A DNA stretch of 64,000 nt, taken from contig JAJTZB010000005.1 in the NCBI GenBank assembly GCA_032906765.1, forward strand, positions 1 to 64,000. The letters run 5' to 3'. A program made the translations under genes and the position numbers. Below, piece by piece: positions 54,563 to 62,611 of this stretch. The notes beneath the pieces are model-generated. The model was not told where the DNA came from. It saw only the letters and a list, made by a program, of their open reading frames with translations, and searched no databases. Numbering within the stretch: the first letter of the stretch is position 1; every line of letters starts with the position of its first letter. This stretch comes from Nitrososphaerales archaeon. GTDB lineage: Archaea > Thermoproteota > Nitrososphaeria > Nitrososphaerales > Gagatemarchaeaceae.

Positions 54563-54910
54563 TCAGTGGCCGCCGCAGCCACAGGCCTCGGCGTGCACGT
54601 TCGGGTTCTCGATTTTGAACCCAGACCTCTGCAGGCTCTCGAAGTAGTCTATCTTCGATCCTCTAATCAGGGTCTCGTTGGTCTTCTCGACCATGACCTT
54701 CAGAGCGCCCACCTCTTCAACCACGTCCGCCGGTCCTGGCTGCTTCTCAAGGCTGAGCGAGTACCTGTATCCTCCACTGCAAGCGCAACCAGCGCCCTCG
54801 TAGACCTCAATCTTCAGGTAAGAGTCAGCCGCCTTCTCCGACTCGAGCACCTGGTTCAGCTTCTCGGCTGCAACGGGGGTTATGTTCACGAGTGGTTGCA
54901 ACTTTTGCAT
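54563..54910 (-). CDS. Iron-sulfur cluster assembly protein (IscA/ErpA/HesB family)
   Basis: The 115-residue A-type carrier has NITPVAAEKLNQVLESE, GAGCACSGGYRYSLSLE and the C-terminal EACGCGGH, giving the three cluster-binding cysteines. The first Cys region (GCACSGG) has an additional Cys. It transfers Fe-S clusters to client proteins. It converges on the SIS gene with 8 nt between. Confidence 0.88.
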   Translation of the reverse strand: MQKLQPLVNITPVAAEKLNQVLESEKAADSYLKIEVYEGAGCACSGGYRYSLSLEKQPGPADVVEEVGALKVMVEKTNETLIRGSKIDYFESLQRSGFKIENPNVHAEACGCGGH

Positions 54911-54950
54911 TCTTTTCTATAACGTATGTTGTGCGTATTTATACATTTCT

Positions 54951-55085
54951 TCAGTCAGACCGACTTCGAGCGTAGAATCTCCACGCCCAGAGGGTCACGA
55001 ATGCAACCATGACGATTCCGAGGAGAACTGACAGGAAGACAAGCTGGGGCCGTTGCTTCCGCCACAAAAATGTCCACTCCAACAA
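54951..55085 (-). CDS. Possible 44-residue small membrane protein
   Basis: A frame from a TTG encodes EWTFLWRKQRPQLVFLSVLL and continues with GIVMVAFVTLWAWRFYARSR, one or two hydrophobic spans with a basic end. A neighbouring frame upstream reads MVDLISAGIVLTLVGV, so a longer protein with a one-base frameshift is possible. It is too short for certainty. Confidence 0.33.
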   Translation of the reverse strand: MLEWTFLWRKQRPQLVFLSVLLGIVMVAFVTLWAWRFYARSRSD

Positions 55086-55187
55086 GAGTGAGGACAATCC
55101 CCGCGCTAATGAGGTCTACCATCGGTCGAAAGAGCGGCCGTTCACGACAAGACTTTTGTTCGGGCAGCTTCACAATCCAGCCTGCCA

Positions 55188-55355
55188 ATGGTTGAGTACA
55201 GGTGGTGCGAGAGGTGCATGGCCCGCACAGAACACGAACTTGTGGTCGACACGCGGACGTACAACCCACGCGGGAGGGGCATGTACAAGTGCAAGAAGTG
55301 CGGCAGAATCAAGTCTATGCGCCACCTCCGGCCGAGTTCCGAGATAGGCTACTAG
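55188..55355 (+). CDS. Small zinc-ribbon protein
   Basis: The 55-residue basic protein begins MVEYRWCERCMARTEHEL and continues YKCKKCGRIKSMRHL, giving two CxxC pairs about 30 residues apart as in a zinc ribbon. The family is not recognised; such proteins are often nucleic-acid-binding. The start is the ATG 6 codons before the first Cys pair. Confidence 0.6.
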   Translation: MVEYRWCERCMARTEHELVVDTRTYNPRGRGMYKCKKCGRIKSMRHLRPSSEIGY

Positions 55356-55400
55356 AATTCTCACCTACCGTCGACTTTAACAAGATAGTGTTAATGCACG

Positions 55401-55408
55401 ATTATATA
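55401..55408 (+). promoter_or_regulatory. TATA box for the APC permease and Rieske pair
   Basis: ATTATATA lies about 25 nt before the TTG at 55432, supporting that start over the upstream TTG at 55420. Confidence 0.55.
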
Positions 55409-55431
55409 GACTAGGAGTTTTGACATTCATC

Positions 55432-57021
55432 TTGGCGAAGTCTGAGCAGACCCAGACAGCACCCCCGAAGGTCTTCGTGAGGGAGAGCACTGGGCTCGTC
55501 AAGAACGTATCCTTCTTCGACAGCATCGCAATGAACATGAGCAACATGTCGGTGGGCGCCCTCCTCGGCGTCATCGGCATCGCCGGCTTGGTCCCCATGT
55601 TCTTCTCTGGCGCTGACATGGCAGGCGTGAACCTCGTCCTCCTCTCGGTAATCGCGTTCGTTGTCTCCTTCCCCCAGATTGCTGTCTATACGATAATGAC
55701 GCGGAGACTTCCTCGAACCGGCGGCGACTATGTGTGGGTCTCGAGGGTGTTCGGAGGCGCTGCGGGTAGCATCTTTTCCTTCATGGGTTACACGATGGAG
55801 ACGACAGCGTATCTAGCGCTCATCGTCCTCTCAACAGTCTTCGCGGTAGGTTCTGTTGGCCTCTTCTTCACGTTCGACCCGACGCTCCTTGGCCTTGCAG
55901 TCCCGAGCAACGTGCCTGGCGCGCTGCCCGTTGGCCAGTTCCTGGTGGGGGCCCTGATCTTCGCTGCGTTGATAGGGATCAACATCGTGAAGCCGAAGGG
56001 CGGGTACAGGCTAGTCTCCATTCTCACGATTTTCGGGTTCTTCGCTCTCATCCTTGCCATGGCGGTCCTTCTGGGCGCAGGCACGACGGGCGTCCAGAAC
56101 TTCATCAACAACGGGTACATGGCGATAAACGGGACGAAGACCTTCAGTGTCATCTCGAGCCAGTATCCGGGAGGCTCCTTCAGCTTCGGCAACACGCTCT
56201 TCCTGCTCCCCCTGATGGCAGCTTTCGTCTACCCGTGGCTCAATGCCTCTCCTGCTGTCGCGAGCGAGATCAAAGGTAAGTCAGCGCTCAGGTGGAACGT
56301 CCCGATCTCCTCCATACTCGTCTTCGTCTTCTTGACAAGTTCCATCGGAGTGATGTACTACGTGGCGGGACAGGCGTTCACCAACGCGGCCTACGCCAAC
56401 CCTACGCTCGTCTTCAACTACTCCTTCAACTTCTGGACGCTCGCGATGGGTGTCTCCAACAACAACATCGTCGCCGGCCTGATAGGGCTCGGGTGGATAC
56501 TCTCGAACGTCAGCGTCCTCGCCTACGGAGTGATAGTGATATCGAGGTACCTGCTCGCTCAGTCCTTCGACAGATTCCTCCCCTCAAGAATTTCGAACGT
56601 GAGCCCGAGGTTCGGGTCGCCTGTCACAGCGTTGGGAATCTCTCTCATCCTGACAGTCATCCTGGTGGCTCTGGCCGCGTTCTACTACGCCGGTACTGCG
56701 AGCCTCTTCGGAGCGATACTGGCCTCCATGGTCTACTTCATGTTCGTCGGCCTCGCGGCCGCCGTTTGGGGCGTCAGGAAGGAGAAGGGCGGAATCAAGG
56801 CGATACTCGTTGCAGCCGGAATCATCAACTTCTTCGTGTTCGGGTTCCTCTCGTACCAGTTCCTCGCCAACCCCGGTGTCTGGTCGCTGAACAGCCTGAC
56901 GTTCACGTTCATCGGGCTCTCGGTTGTGTCGGGAGCCGTGATCTACTTCGCCTCGAAGGCCTACAACAAGCGCAGGGGAGTAGACATATCCCTGGCGTAC
57001 AAAGAAGTGCCGCCAGAGTAG
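55432..57021 (+). CDS. APC-family amino acid/amine permease
   Basis: The permease has about 529 residues and 12 or more helices in the APC superfamily. It opens with VSFFDSIAMNMSNMSVGALL and has RRLPRTGGDYVWVSRVFG, ASPAVASEIKGKSALRWN (loop 6-7) and YLLAQSFDRFLPSRISNV in the second half. The substrate is unknown. A Rieske oxygenase gene starts 2 nt downstream, suggesting the imported compound is oxidised by it. Confidence 0.85.
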   Translation: MAKSEQTQTAPPKVFVRESTGLVKNVSFFDSIAMNMSNMSVGALLGVIGIAGLVPMFFSGADMAGVNLVLLSVIAFVVSFPQIAVYTIMTRRLPRTGGDYVWVSRVFGGAAGSIFSFMGYTMETTAYLALIVLSTVFAVGSVGLFFTFDPTLLGLAVPSNVPGALPVGQFLVGALIFAALIGINIVKPKGGYRLVSILTIFGFFALILAMAVLLGAGTTGVQNFINNGYMAINGTKTFSVISSQYPGGSFSFGNTLFLLPLMAAFVYPWLNASPAVASEIKGKSALRWNVPISSILVFVFLTSSIGVMYYVAGQAFTNAAYANPTLVFNYSFNFWTLAMGVSNNNIVAGLIGLGWILSNVSVLAYGVIVISRYLLAQSFDRFLPSRISNVSPRFGSPVTALGISLILTVILVALAAFYYAGTASLFGAILASMVYFMFVGLAAAVWGVRKEKGGIKAILVAAGIINFFVFGFLSYQFLANPGVWSLNSLTFTFIGLSVVSGAVIYFASKAYNKRRGVDISLAYKEVPPE

Positions 57022-57023
57022 CG

Positions 57024-58004
57024 ATGAGCTCTCCGCTACAGATAGACCCGATCGTCTTCAACGACTGGCACGTCGTCGCGCACTCCTCCTCCCTGCGGGA
57101 GAGAGAAATCTCGAAGGCGAGGGTTCTCGGGGAGGACCTCGTACTATGGCGCACGGGAGGGAAGGCCAAAGTCTGGAAGGACCTGTGCGTCCACAGAGGT
57201 TCCAAGCTTTCACTTGGCTGGTTCAACGAAGGGATGCTCACATGTTCCTATCACGGCTGGACCTACAACTCGGAAGGGCAATGCGTCCGTTTCCCAGCCC
57301 ACCCCGTACAGAAACCACCGCCTACAGCCCATGTCAAGACGTACAGTTCCCACGAGAAGTACGGGTAGGTCTGGGTCAGCCTCGGCGAACCCTCTAGAGG
57401 AATCCCTGGATTCAAGGAGTGGGACGACCCGCGCTACAGGAAGATCTTCTGCGGACCCTACACCTATCACGCAAGCGCAACGAGGGCAGTCGAGAACTTC
57501 CTCGATGTGGCCCACTTCCCATTCGTCCACGCAGGCCTCCTCGGCGACCAGGCCCACCCCGAGATAGAAGACTACGAGGTCGAGACCAGCGATGAGGGGG
57601 TCGTGACAAGGAACGTGAGGGTCTGGCAGCCCGACCCGGACGGAACCGGCAAGGGAAAGAACGTGAACTACACCTACAGGGTGCTCAGACCATTCACCGC
57701 CTACTTCCTGAAGAGCACTAACGAGGGCAACTTCGCCATCCAGCTGAACGTCACACCGGTGGACGACACCAACTGCGTTGGCTGGATGTGTATAGCCCTC
57801 GACTACGCCCGTGACGTTCCAGACGCGGAGCTCCGCGCGTATCAGGACAAGATAACGGGACAGGACGTTCCCGTCGTCGAGTCTCAGAGGCCGGAGCTGC
57901 TCCCGCTCGACCTTCAGGCAGAACTCCACCTCCGCTCGGACAGAATCGCGGTCGCCTACAGGAAGTGGCTCAGGGACCTCGGCCTGACCTTCGGGACGTC
58001 CTGA
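57024..58004 (+). pseudogene. Rieske non-heme iron oxygenase interrupted by in-frame TAG
   Basis: The 326-residue reading frame has one TAG at 57366-57368. The first 114 residues carry the Rieske cluster motif CVHRGSKLSLGW with CSYHGWTYNSEG, and the remainder carries the mononuclear iron site NFLDVAHFPFVHAGLLGD. The frame is identical on both sides. The interruption lies in SHEKYG-(TAG)-VWVSLGEP, where relatives have an ordinary residue such as Tyr or Leu. It resembles the alpha subunit of aromatic-ring or amine-demethylating oxygenases. It is co-transcribed with the APC permease. Read-through, inactivation and sequencing error are all possible. Confidence 0.8.
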
Positions 58005-58062
58005 AGAGGCCGTCTGAGGCAGCGCGCATTTTTTAAAGCGGAATCGAACGTCTTCAATCCGT

Positions 58063-59694
58063 TTGCAGAATACTCGGAAGAGGGCCTGGTCGCTGTTCTA
58101 CGCAGGCTTCGTCGCTGGGTTGGCCGCCCTGGCTTTCAATTTCTTCCTCAGGATCGAGAGCCTCGCCCCCTTCCCTCCCGAGTCGGCCATTGCCGCGTTC
58201 ATCAGCGTTGTTCCAGCCTCGATTGAAGAGCCCATGGTCCAGCACTTCGGAGAGCTGGCAGGGGAGCTTGGCCTCGGTGTCGCAACCGTCATCGCGGCGG
58301 CTGTCTACGGGGTCCTGTTCGTACTGTTCGATAGATATGTGGCACCTAGGTTGAAGTCGCTGCCGCTGTCGTCCTTCGAGGTTCTCCTCTCCCTGTCGCT
58401 CATGCCGTGGGTCCTATTCGGGATCGTGCTCTTCCCACTGACCGGTGGCTCCCTCTTCGGCAGTTCCGTCGCCTCCGCAACCGCGTCGAGCATCTGGACC
58501 TATCCGCTGACTCTTCTGCTCGTCCAAGGGGTCTTTGCCCTCGTACTCGCGCCGAGGTTCAAAGCGGAATTCCGCGCCCCATCTCCCATGGCCGCCGGTC
58601 CTGCTCCCGTCTTCGGCAAAACGAGAAGGGAGTTCATTGAGAAGGGAACGATAGGTTTCCTCGCGGTCATTGCTGGTTTGCTCGGCCTGTCGAACCTCGG
58701 GTCCATCTTCTCGAGTCAGATTCAGCCTTCGGGCGGCAGCCTTCCTATAGACCTCCAGAACTCTCCCGCGATATTCAGCGACCCGCGACTGAAGCTGTTG
58801 GTCGACTCGGAGGTAACGCCCAACGACAGCTTCTACAGGGTCGCCATTGACATCATAGACCCAGCCGTCGACGTCGCAGGCTGGTCGCTGGCTGTCGACG
58901 GGCTCGTCAACGCTCCCAAGAAGTACGGCCTGCAGGACATCCAGGCGTTGCCTGTGTCAAGTCGGTACACCACTCTGGAGTGCGTCAGCAACCAGATCAA
59001 CGGGGCCCTGATCAGCAACGCGAACTGGAAGGGGGTGAAGCTCTCGGACCTCTTCGCGGATGCAGGCAGCGTGAAGGCAGGCGCGCAGTACGTCGTGTTC
59101 TATTCAGTCGACGGATACAGCGTGGGGATACCGCTAGAGAGGGCGATGTTGCCCGACAGCATCATCGCATACGGGATGAACGACCAGCCTCTGCCCGTGA
59201 AGCACGGCTACCCCCTGCGTGGCGTCATCCCCGGCCTATACGGCATGATGAGCGCGAAGTGGGTCAATCGGATATCCATCCTGGGCTCTGACTACCTTGG
59301 CTACTGGCAGACGCGCGGGTGGACGAACGACGCGGAGGTGAACACGGTCGCCTTCATAGTGATACCCGAGACAGGGAGCCAAGTGAGCGTATCCAATGGC
59401 GGAGGCTCGATACTCCTGGCAGGTTACGCGTTCGCGGGCGACAGGGGCATTTCTAAGGTCGAGTTGAGCTTCGACGACGGCAAGACGTGGCAGCAGGCCC
59501 AACTGAAGAAACCCCTGTCGAACCTGACGTGGGCGCTCTGGGCTTACGAGTGGAGCCCCCCGACCAAGGGCGAGGCCTTCATCTACGTGCGCGCCACCGA
59601 CGGGAACGGACAGCCCCAGACCTCGGACGTCTCCGACACCTTCCCCAACGGCGCGACCGGCTACGCTTTCGTGACAATCAACGTCGCCGACTGA
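58063..59694 (+). CDS. Membrane-anchored sulfite-oxidase-like molybdoenzyme
   Basis: The 543-residue protein has an N-terminal part with about five membrane helices (residues 10-190) and an oxidoreductase molybdopterin-binding domain with the Mo-ligand Cys in TTLECVSNQINGALISN. It continues with GYPLRGVIPGLYGMMSAKWV and a C-terminal Mo-co dimerisation domain (VELSFDDGKTWQQAQL). This matches sulfite oxidase/YedY-type enzymes tethered to the membrane, with the catalytic domain probably outside. The substrate cannot be assigned. TTG start with TTTTAAA at 58031-58037. Confidence 0.86.
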   Translation: MQNTRKRAWSLFYAGFVAGLAALAFNFFLRIESLAPFPPESAIAAFISVVPASIEEPMVQHFGELAGELGLGVATVIAAAVYGVLFVLFDRYVAPRLKSLPLSSFEVLLSLSLMPWVLFGIVLFPLTGGSLFGSSVASATASSIWTYPLTLLLVQGVFALVLAPRFKAEFRAPSPMAAGPAPVFGKTRREFIEKGTIGFLAVIAGLLGLSNLGSIFSSQIQPSGGSLPIDLQNSPAIFSDPRLKLLVDSEVTPNDSFYRVAIDIIDPAVDVAGWSLAVDGLVNAPKKYGLQDIQALPVSSRYTTLECVSNQINGALISNANWKGVKLSDLFADAGSVKAGAQYVVFYSVDGYSVGIPLERAMLPDSIIAYGMNDQPLPVKHGYPLRGVIPGLYGMMSAKWVNRISILGSDYLGYWQTRGWTNDAEVNTVAFIVIPETGSQVSVSNGGGSILLAGYAFAGDRGISKVELSFDDGKTWQQAQLKKPLSNLTWALWAYEWSPPTKGEAFIYVRATDGNGQPQTSDVSDTFPNGATGYAFVTINVAD

Positions 59695-59734
59695 CCCATA
59701 ACACTAACAAGCGGCGCTTTCGCCTCTCGGCGGG

Positions 59735-60322
59735 TTGGAGTTCGAGAAGGCTGTCCTCCGCCGCCGGATGGTCAGGCACTTCACTGGTGGACCGGTCTCC
59801 GCTAAGACCGTCGGCCGCATCCTGCAGCTGGCCCAGCACGCACCGAGCGCCGGCTTCAGCCAAGGGAGCGCTTACGTCGTTGTGACTAGGCCCGAGATGA
59901 AGAGGAACGTAGCCGAGATTCAAGGCGAGAAGGAGTACGCGGCCGGCGGCTTCCACAAGTGGATTTCAGAGGCGCCTCTCGACATAGTTGCGTGTGTGAG
60001 CGAGAAGCTCTATCATGACAGGTACAACGAGCCCGACAAGCTCGACAACGGGAAGGAGATTGAGTGGCCCACCCCCTACTGGTTCTTCGACATAGGCGCT
60101 GGATGCATGATCATACTCCTCGCGGCCATGGACGCTGGCTTGGCGGCCGCCTTTACGGGTGTGCCGAACCCGAAGGCGATGCGGGACCTGCTGGGAATCC
60201 CCCCACACTTCCATCCCGTCGGCGTCATCTCGATAGGCCATCCTGCGAAGGACAAGCGCTCACCGTCGCTCAAGCGGGGAAGGCGACCTGTCGGAGACGT
60301 TGTCCACTACGAGAGATGGTAA
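59735..60322 (+). CDS. Nitroreductase-family flavoprotein
   Basis: The 195-residue FMN-dependent nitroreductase fold has an N-terminal RRRMVRHFTGGPVSAKTVGR, LAQHAPSAGFSQGSAYVVVT and the C-terminal VGVISIGHPAKDKRS. Members reduce nitro groups, quinones or flavins with NAD(P)H. It follows the molybdoenzyme by 40 nt; functional linkage is plausible but unproven. TTG start. Confidence 0.83.
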   Translation: MEFEKAVLRRRMVRHFTGGPVSAKTVGRILQLAQHAPSAGFSQGSAYVVVTRPEMKRNVAEIQGEKEYAAGGFHKWISEAPLDIVACVSEKLYHDRYNEPDKLDNGKEIEWPTPYWFFDIGAGCMIILLAAMDAGLAAAFTGVPNPKAMRDLLGIPPHFHPVGVISIGHPAKDKRSPSLKRGRRPVGDVVHYERW

Positions 60323-60344
60323 TTCCCACGGAAAGGTGAGGAGA

Positions 60345-60433
60345 GCCGGCGGCGAGCATCGATCTCGCGGCCCCTTGCTTACGAGGCAACTGAGCCCATA
60401 GTGGAGTGCTCTACCAGGCTGAGCTACGCCGGC
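60345..60433 (-). tRNA. tRNA-Thr(CGT) with intron in the anticodon stem
   Basis: The 89-nt gene has acceptor GCCGGCG/CGCCGGC, D-arm GCTC/GAGC and an anticodon loop CTCGTAA (CGT). A 16-nt intron splits the 5' side of the anticodon stem near position 28-29; removing it restores CTTGC/GCAAG and a 73-nt tRNA. The T-loop is unusual (ATCGATG, lacking T54). Discriminator U73 fits archaeal tRNA-Thr. It diverges from tRNA-Leu across an AT-rich segment near 60461-60492. Confidence 0.85.
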
Positions 60434-60522
60434 ACGAAGCAAGCCAGCGCAAGACGGGCGTTAAATCCTTGTTCCCCCACAAAAGGGTTTTAGGATTCCC
60501 GAAGACGGGCTGTCGATTGCGC

Positions 60523-60606
60523 GCGGGGGTCGCCCAGCATGGTCAAAGGCGTGGGACTGAGGCTCCCATCCCTTAGGGGTTCGTGGGTTCAAATCCCACC
60601 CCCCGC
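60523..60606 (+). tRNA. tRNA-Leu(GAG)
   Basis: The 84-nt class II tRNA has acceptor GCGGGGG/CCCCCGC, anticodon arm TGGGA-CTGAGGC-TCCCA (GAG), a long variable arm (TCCCTTAGGGGTTC) and T-arm GTGGG-TTCAAAT-CCCAC. Discriminator A73; CCA is not encoded. No intron is needed. Two partial 3'-end copies lie downstream at 61694 and 63858. Confidence 0.95.
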
Positions 60607-60615
60607 ACTTGGTCT

Positions 60616-61584
60616 TTAGGCAGTAGTCACTTCAAAGGAAGAATGGAAGACTATCCCTTCAACCGTCACAGTTGCCTGGAAAGTTCCTGGCGTTGAGTTG
60701 CCGCCGATTGTCCATGAAGCCGAACACGAACCATCAGGATTGGTCACGCAAACGAAGTCCTTGGTCGTCTGACCCGAGGCATAAAGCACATGGATTGACA
60801 CTTGGGTGTTGGAGACAGGACCATCAGAATCGCTTACCCCTACATAGATGGTCTGGGTCGAACCTCGTGAGATCGGGTTGTTCGCATATGAAATTGAGAC
60901 ATTGAGACCGTAGGCAGTTTGAGTCGAAGTGTAGGTGACAGTGGTTTCTGAGGAGATTGCCCATGAAGTTACAGGATGAATTTCCCAGCAAGTGTCTCCA
61001 TGCCAACTCTCGGACTGGTGATAAGTGTCGCAGTAGGGAACCCCTGTCTCGTCTATGGTTGAACCCACCGATGGTTTGCTGACCGTGGATTGGTAGGTTG
61101 GCGTAATTTCCGTGATGAACACGCTGACCTGCCCGTCAGTCACCGCAACATGCCAATCCCCATCGCTTTCATCACGAACGTATAGAACCAGCAGGTTGTG
61201 GACTGTGACAATGACACCTCCTGTCCCCTGTTTGTCCGTGGCGCTCGGGGATTTTCCAGCAATTATGTCTTCAAGTGTGACGCCTGAAACTGAGGTCGTC
61301 GAAATTGAGGAACTTGATGATGTGATGGGCGCAGTTGACGTTGTGGTAGAAGAGGATGAACTCGTCATGCTGGAAGAGGAGCTCGATGGCTGAGATGTTG
61401 ACGGAGAGGAAGCGGTGCTGGAGAACTCTGATGATGCGAACGACGATGACTCCGAAGCCGAGGACGTTGATGAATTTGTTGTCGGTTGATTTTGAGCAGG
61501 AAGTAACAGGCTCCCAACCGCGCCCAGACCGATCAGAACCAGAAAGGCAACCCCGACAGCAACGATTACTCTCTTGGTTCTCAC
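60616..61584 (-). CDS. Secreted Ser/Thr-rich surface protein
   Basis: The 322-residue protein has an N-terminal membrane helix (VIVAVGVAFLVLIGLGAVGS), then a roughly 80-residue stretch composed almost wholly of Ser, Thr and Ala. A folded part follows with two Cys pairs (VPYCDTYHQSESWHGDTCW and FVCVTNPDGSCSASW) and an Ig-like segment near the end (STPGTFQATVTVEG). The linker probably carries O-glycans. It is the only gene between tRNA-Leu(GAG) and its first 3' copy. It is more AT-rich than core genes nearby. No function is known. Confidence 0.7.
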   Translation of the reverse strand: MRTKRVIVAVGVAFLVLIGLGAVGSLLLPAQNQPTTNSSTSSASESSSFASSEFSSTASSPSTSQPSSSSSSMTSSSSSTTTSTAPITSSSSSISTTSVSGVTLEDIIAGKSPSATDKQGTGGVIVTVHNLLVLYVRDESDGDWHVAVTDGQVSVFITEITPTYQSTVSKPSVGSTIDETGVPYCDTYHQSESWHGDTCWEIHPVTSWAISSETTVTYTSTQTAYGLNVSISYANNPISRGSTQTIYVGVSDSDGPVSNTQVSIHVLYASGQTTKDFVCVTNPDGSCSASWTIGGNSTPGTFQATVTVEGIVFHSSFEVTTA

Positions 61585-61693
61585 AAACCGCCCATCTCCT
61601 AGTCAGATGCTAATAAGGACATAACTTCCGCCAAGTATGCTAGGTTGAATTGCCGCTTCTAGGCCAAGATTCTAATCCACTTATGTGTCAGCG

Positions 61694-61709
61694 AATCCCA
61701 CCCCCTGCA
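61694..61709 (+). repeat. Partial copy of tRNA-Leu(GAG) 3' end (near copy)
   Basis: AATCCCACCCCCTGCA matches the last bases of tRNA-Leu with one change, in the same orientation, followed by CCA. The interval 61585-61985 contains no gene; the rest of it shows nothing else I can support. Confidence 0.6.
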
Positions 61710-61985
61710 CCAATAATCGCATCTCATGGTTGGATGAAGCAGATAGTCCCCCACCCGGCTTCCCATCACATTGTTTCTTGTCCATCCCTCCTGTCCTGAA
61801 TCTCAGAGATTCGAACTTTTGATTTCGAATATGACTTCTGCGAAATTGATACGGACGCCTTCTGGCCCGCGCGGAATCTATCGACTCCGGCTCAGGCTTG
61901 GAGCTTCGCTCTGCTTTCAGAGCCGATGTAGATCAAGAAGTCCCTGTTGGATTCCACGATCTCCTTGACCGTTTCCTCCCACTTC

Positions 61986-62402
61986 CTACGTTCGCTCTGT
62001 GACATTCTTGACCAGTCTCTTCATCACGTCGTGAACTTCATTTAAGGTTGCTCCTGCAACTCCTGCCTTGTCAGCGACCCGAACAAGCTCTTCGTCTGTT
62101 AGGGCGATGGTATAGCCATTCATCTTGAGGAACGCAGCCCCAGCCACCAGGGCGGTCCTCTTGTTGCCCTCGTGGAAGTGCTGCCCGCTGGCAATCCGGT
62201 AGACCAACAGGGATGCCTCCTGAATCACCGCCTCCTCGAAATCAACGTCGTTCGCCACGGACGCTACTTCCCTCACCAAATCCCTCAGCCTCTCATCATC
62301 GTACTCAGTGTGCTCATGGAGTTCTCCTGTCAGTGAAACAACCTCCTTGTTTATCATGACGAGCGTGGCGAAGTCTGGGTGCCGAATCTTCTTTCTCCGC
62401 AA
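61986..62402 (-). CDS. Fic/Doc-family protein
   Basis: The 138-residue protein has the Fic motif HFHEGNKRTALVAGAAFLKM (HxFxxGNKRT with catalytic His) and a helical bundle like phage Doc. Doc toxins phosphorylate EF-Tu/EF1A while Fic proteins AMPylate targets; which applies is unclear. No antitoxin-like gene lies beside it on either side, so it may be an orphan. It sits in the tRNA-Leu fragment-bounded region. Confidence 0.82.
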   Translation of the reverse strand: MRRKKIRHPDFATLVMINKEVVSLTGELHEHTEYDDERLRDLVREVASVANDVDFEEAVIQEASLLVYRIASGQHFHEGNKRTALVAGAAFLKMNGYTIALTDEELVRVADKAGVAGATLNEVHDVMKRLVKNVTERT

Positions 62403-62476
62403 CGCCTACCTGATTCTAGGCTTCTGCTTTAAGCGGTTCCCGGTGCTTGTAGGGACTTCTCCAAGAGGTTCAGGGG

Positions 62477-62525
62477 AACGAGATTCGAACCCTCGGCCAC
62501 GTTGGGCTGGAGCAGATTTGAACCC
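62477..62525 (-). repeat. tRNA T-arm-like remnants between the Fic/Doc and UbiA genes
   Basis: Two stretches, CGAGATTCGAACCCTCGG and GCAGATTTGAACCCGAAGG, look like reverse-complement T-arms of tRNAs without the rest of a cloverleaf. No complete tRNA is present, and I cannot assign an amino acid. Confidence 0.4.
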
Positions 62526-62611
62526 GAAGGTCCCTATTCCTGCCCCCGCGCTTCATTCTAGAGTTGTATTCCCGGCTACCCCACACTTTGAATCCCTACG
62601 TGAAGTCGAGT

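Noticed and set aside
33974-58004. Whole-genome reassignment of TAG to an amino acid such as pyrrolysine
   Set aside because: Several core genes in the window (ftsY, rps19e, rpl11, the APC permease) end with TAG exactly where homologues end, so TAG works as an ordinary stop here.
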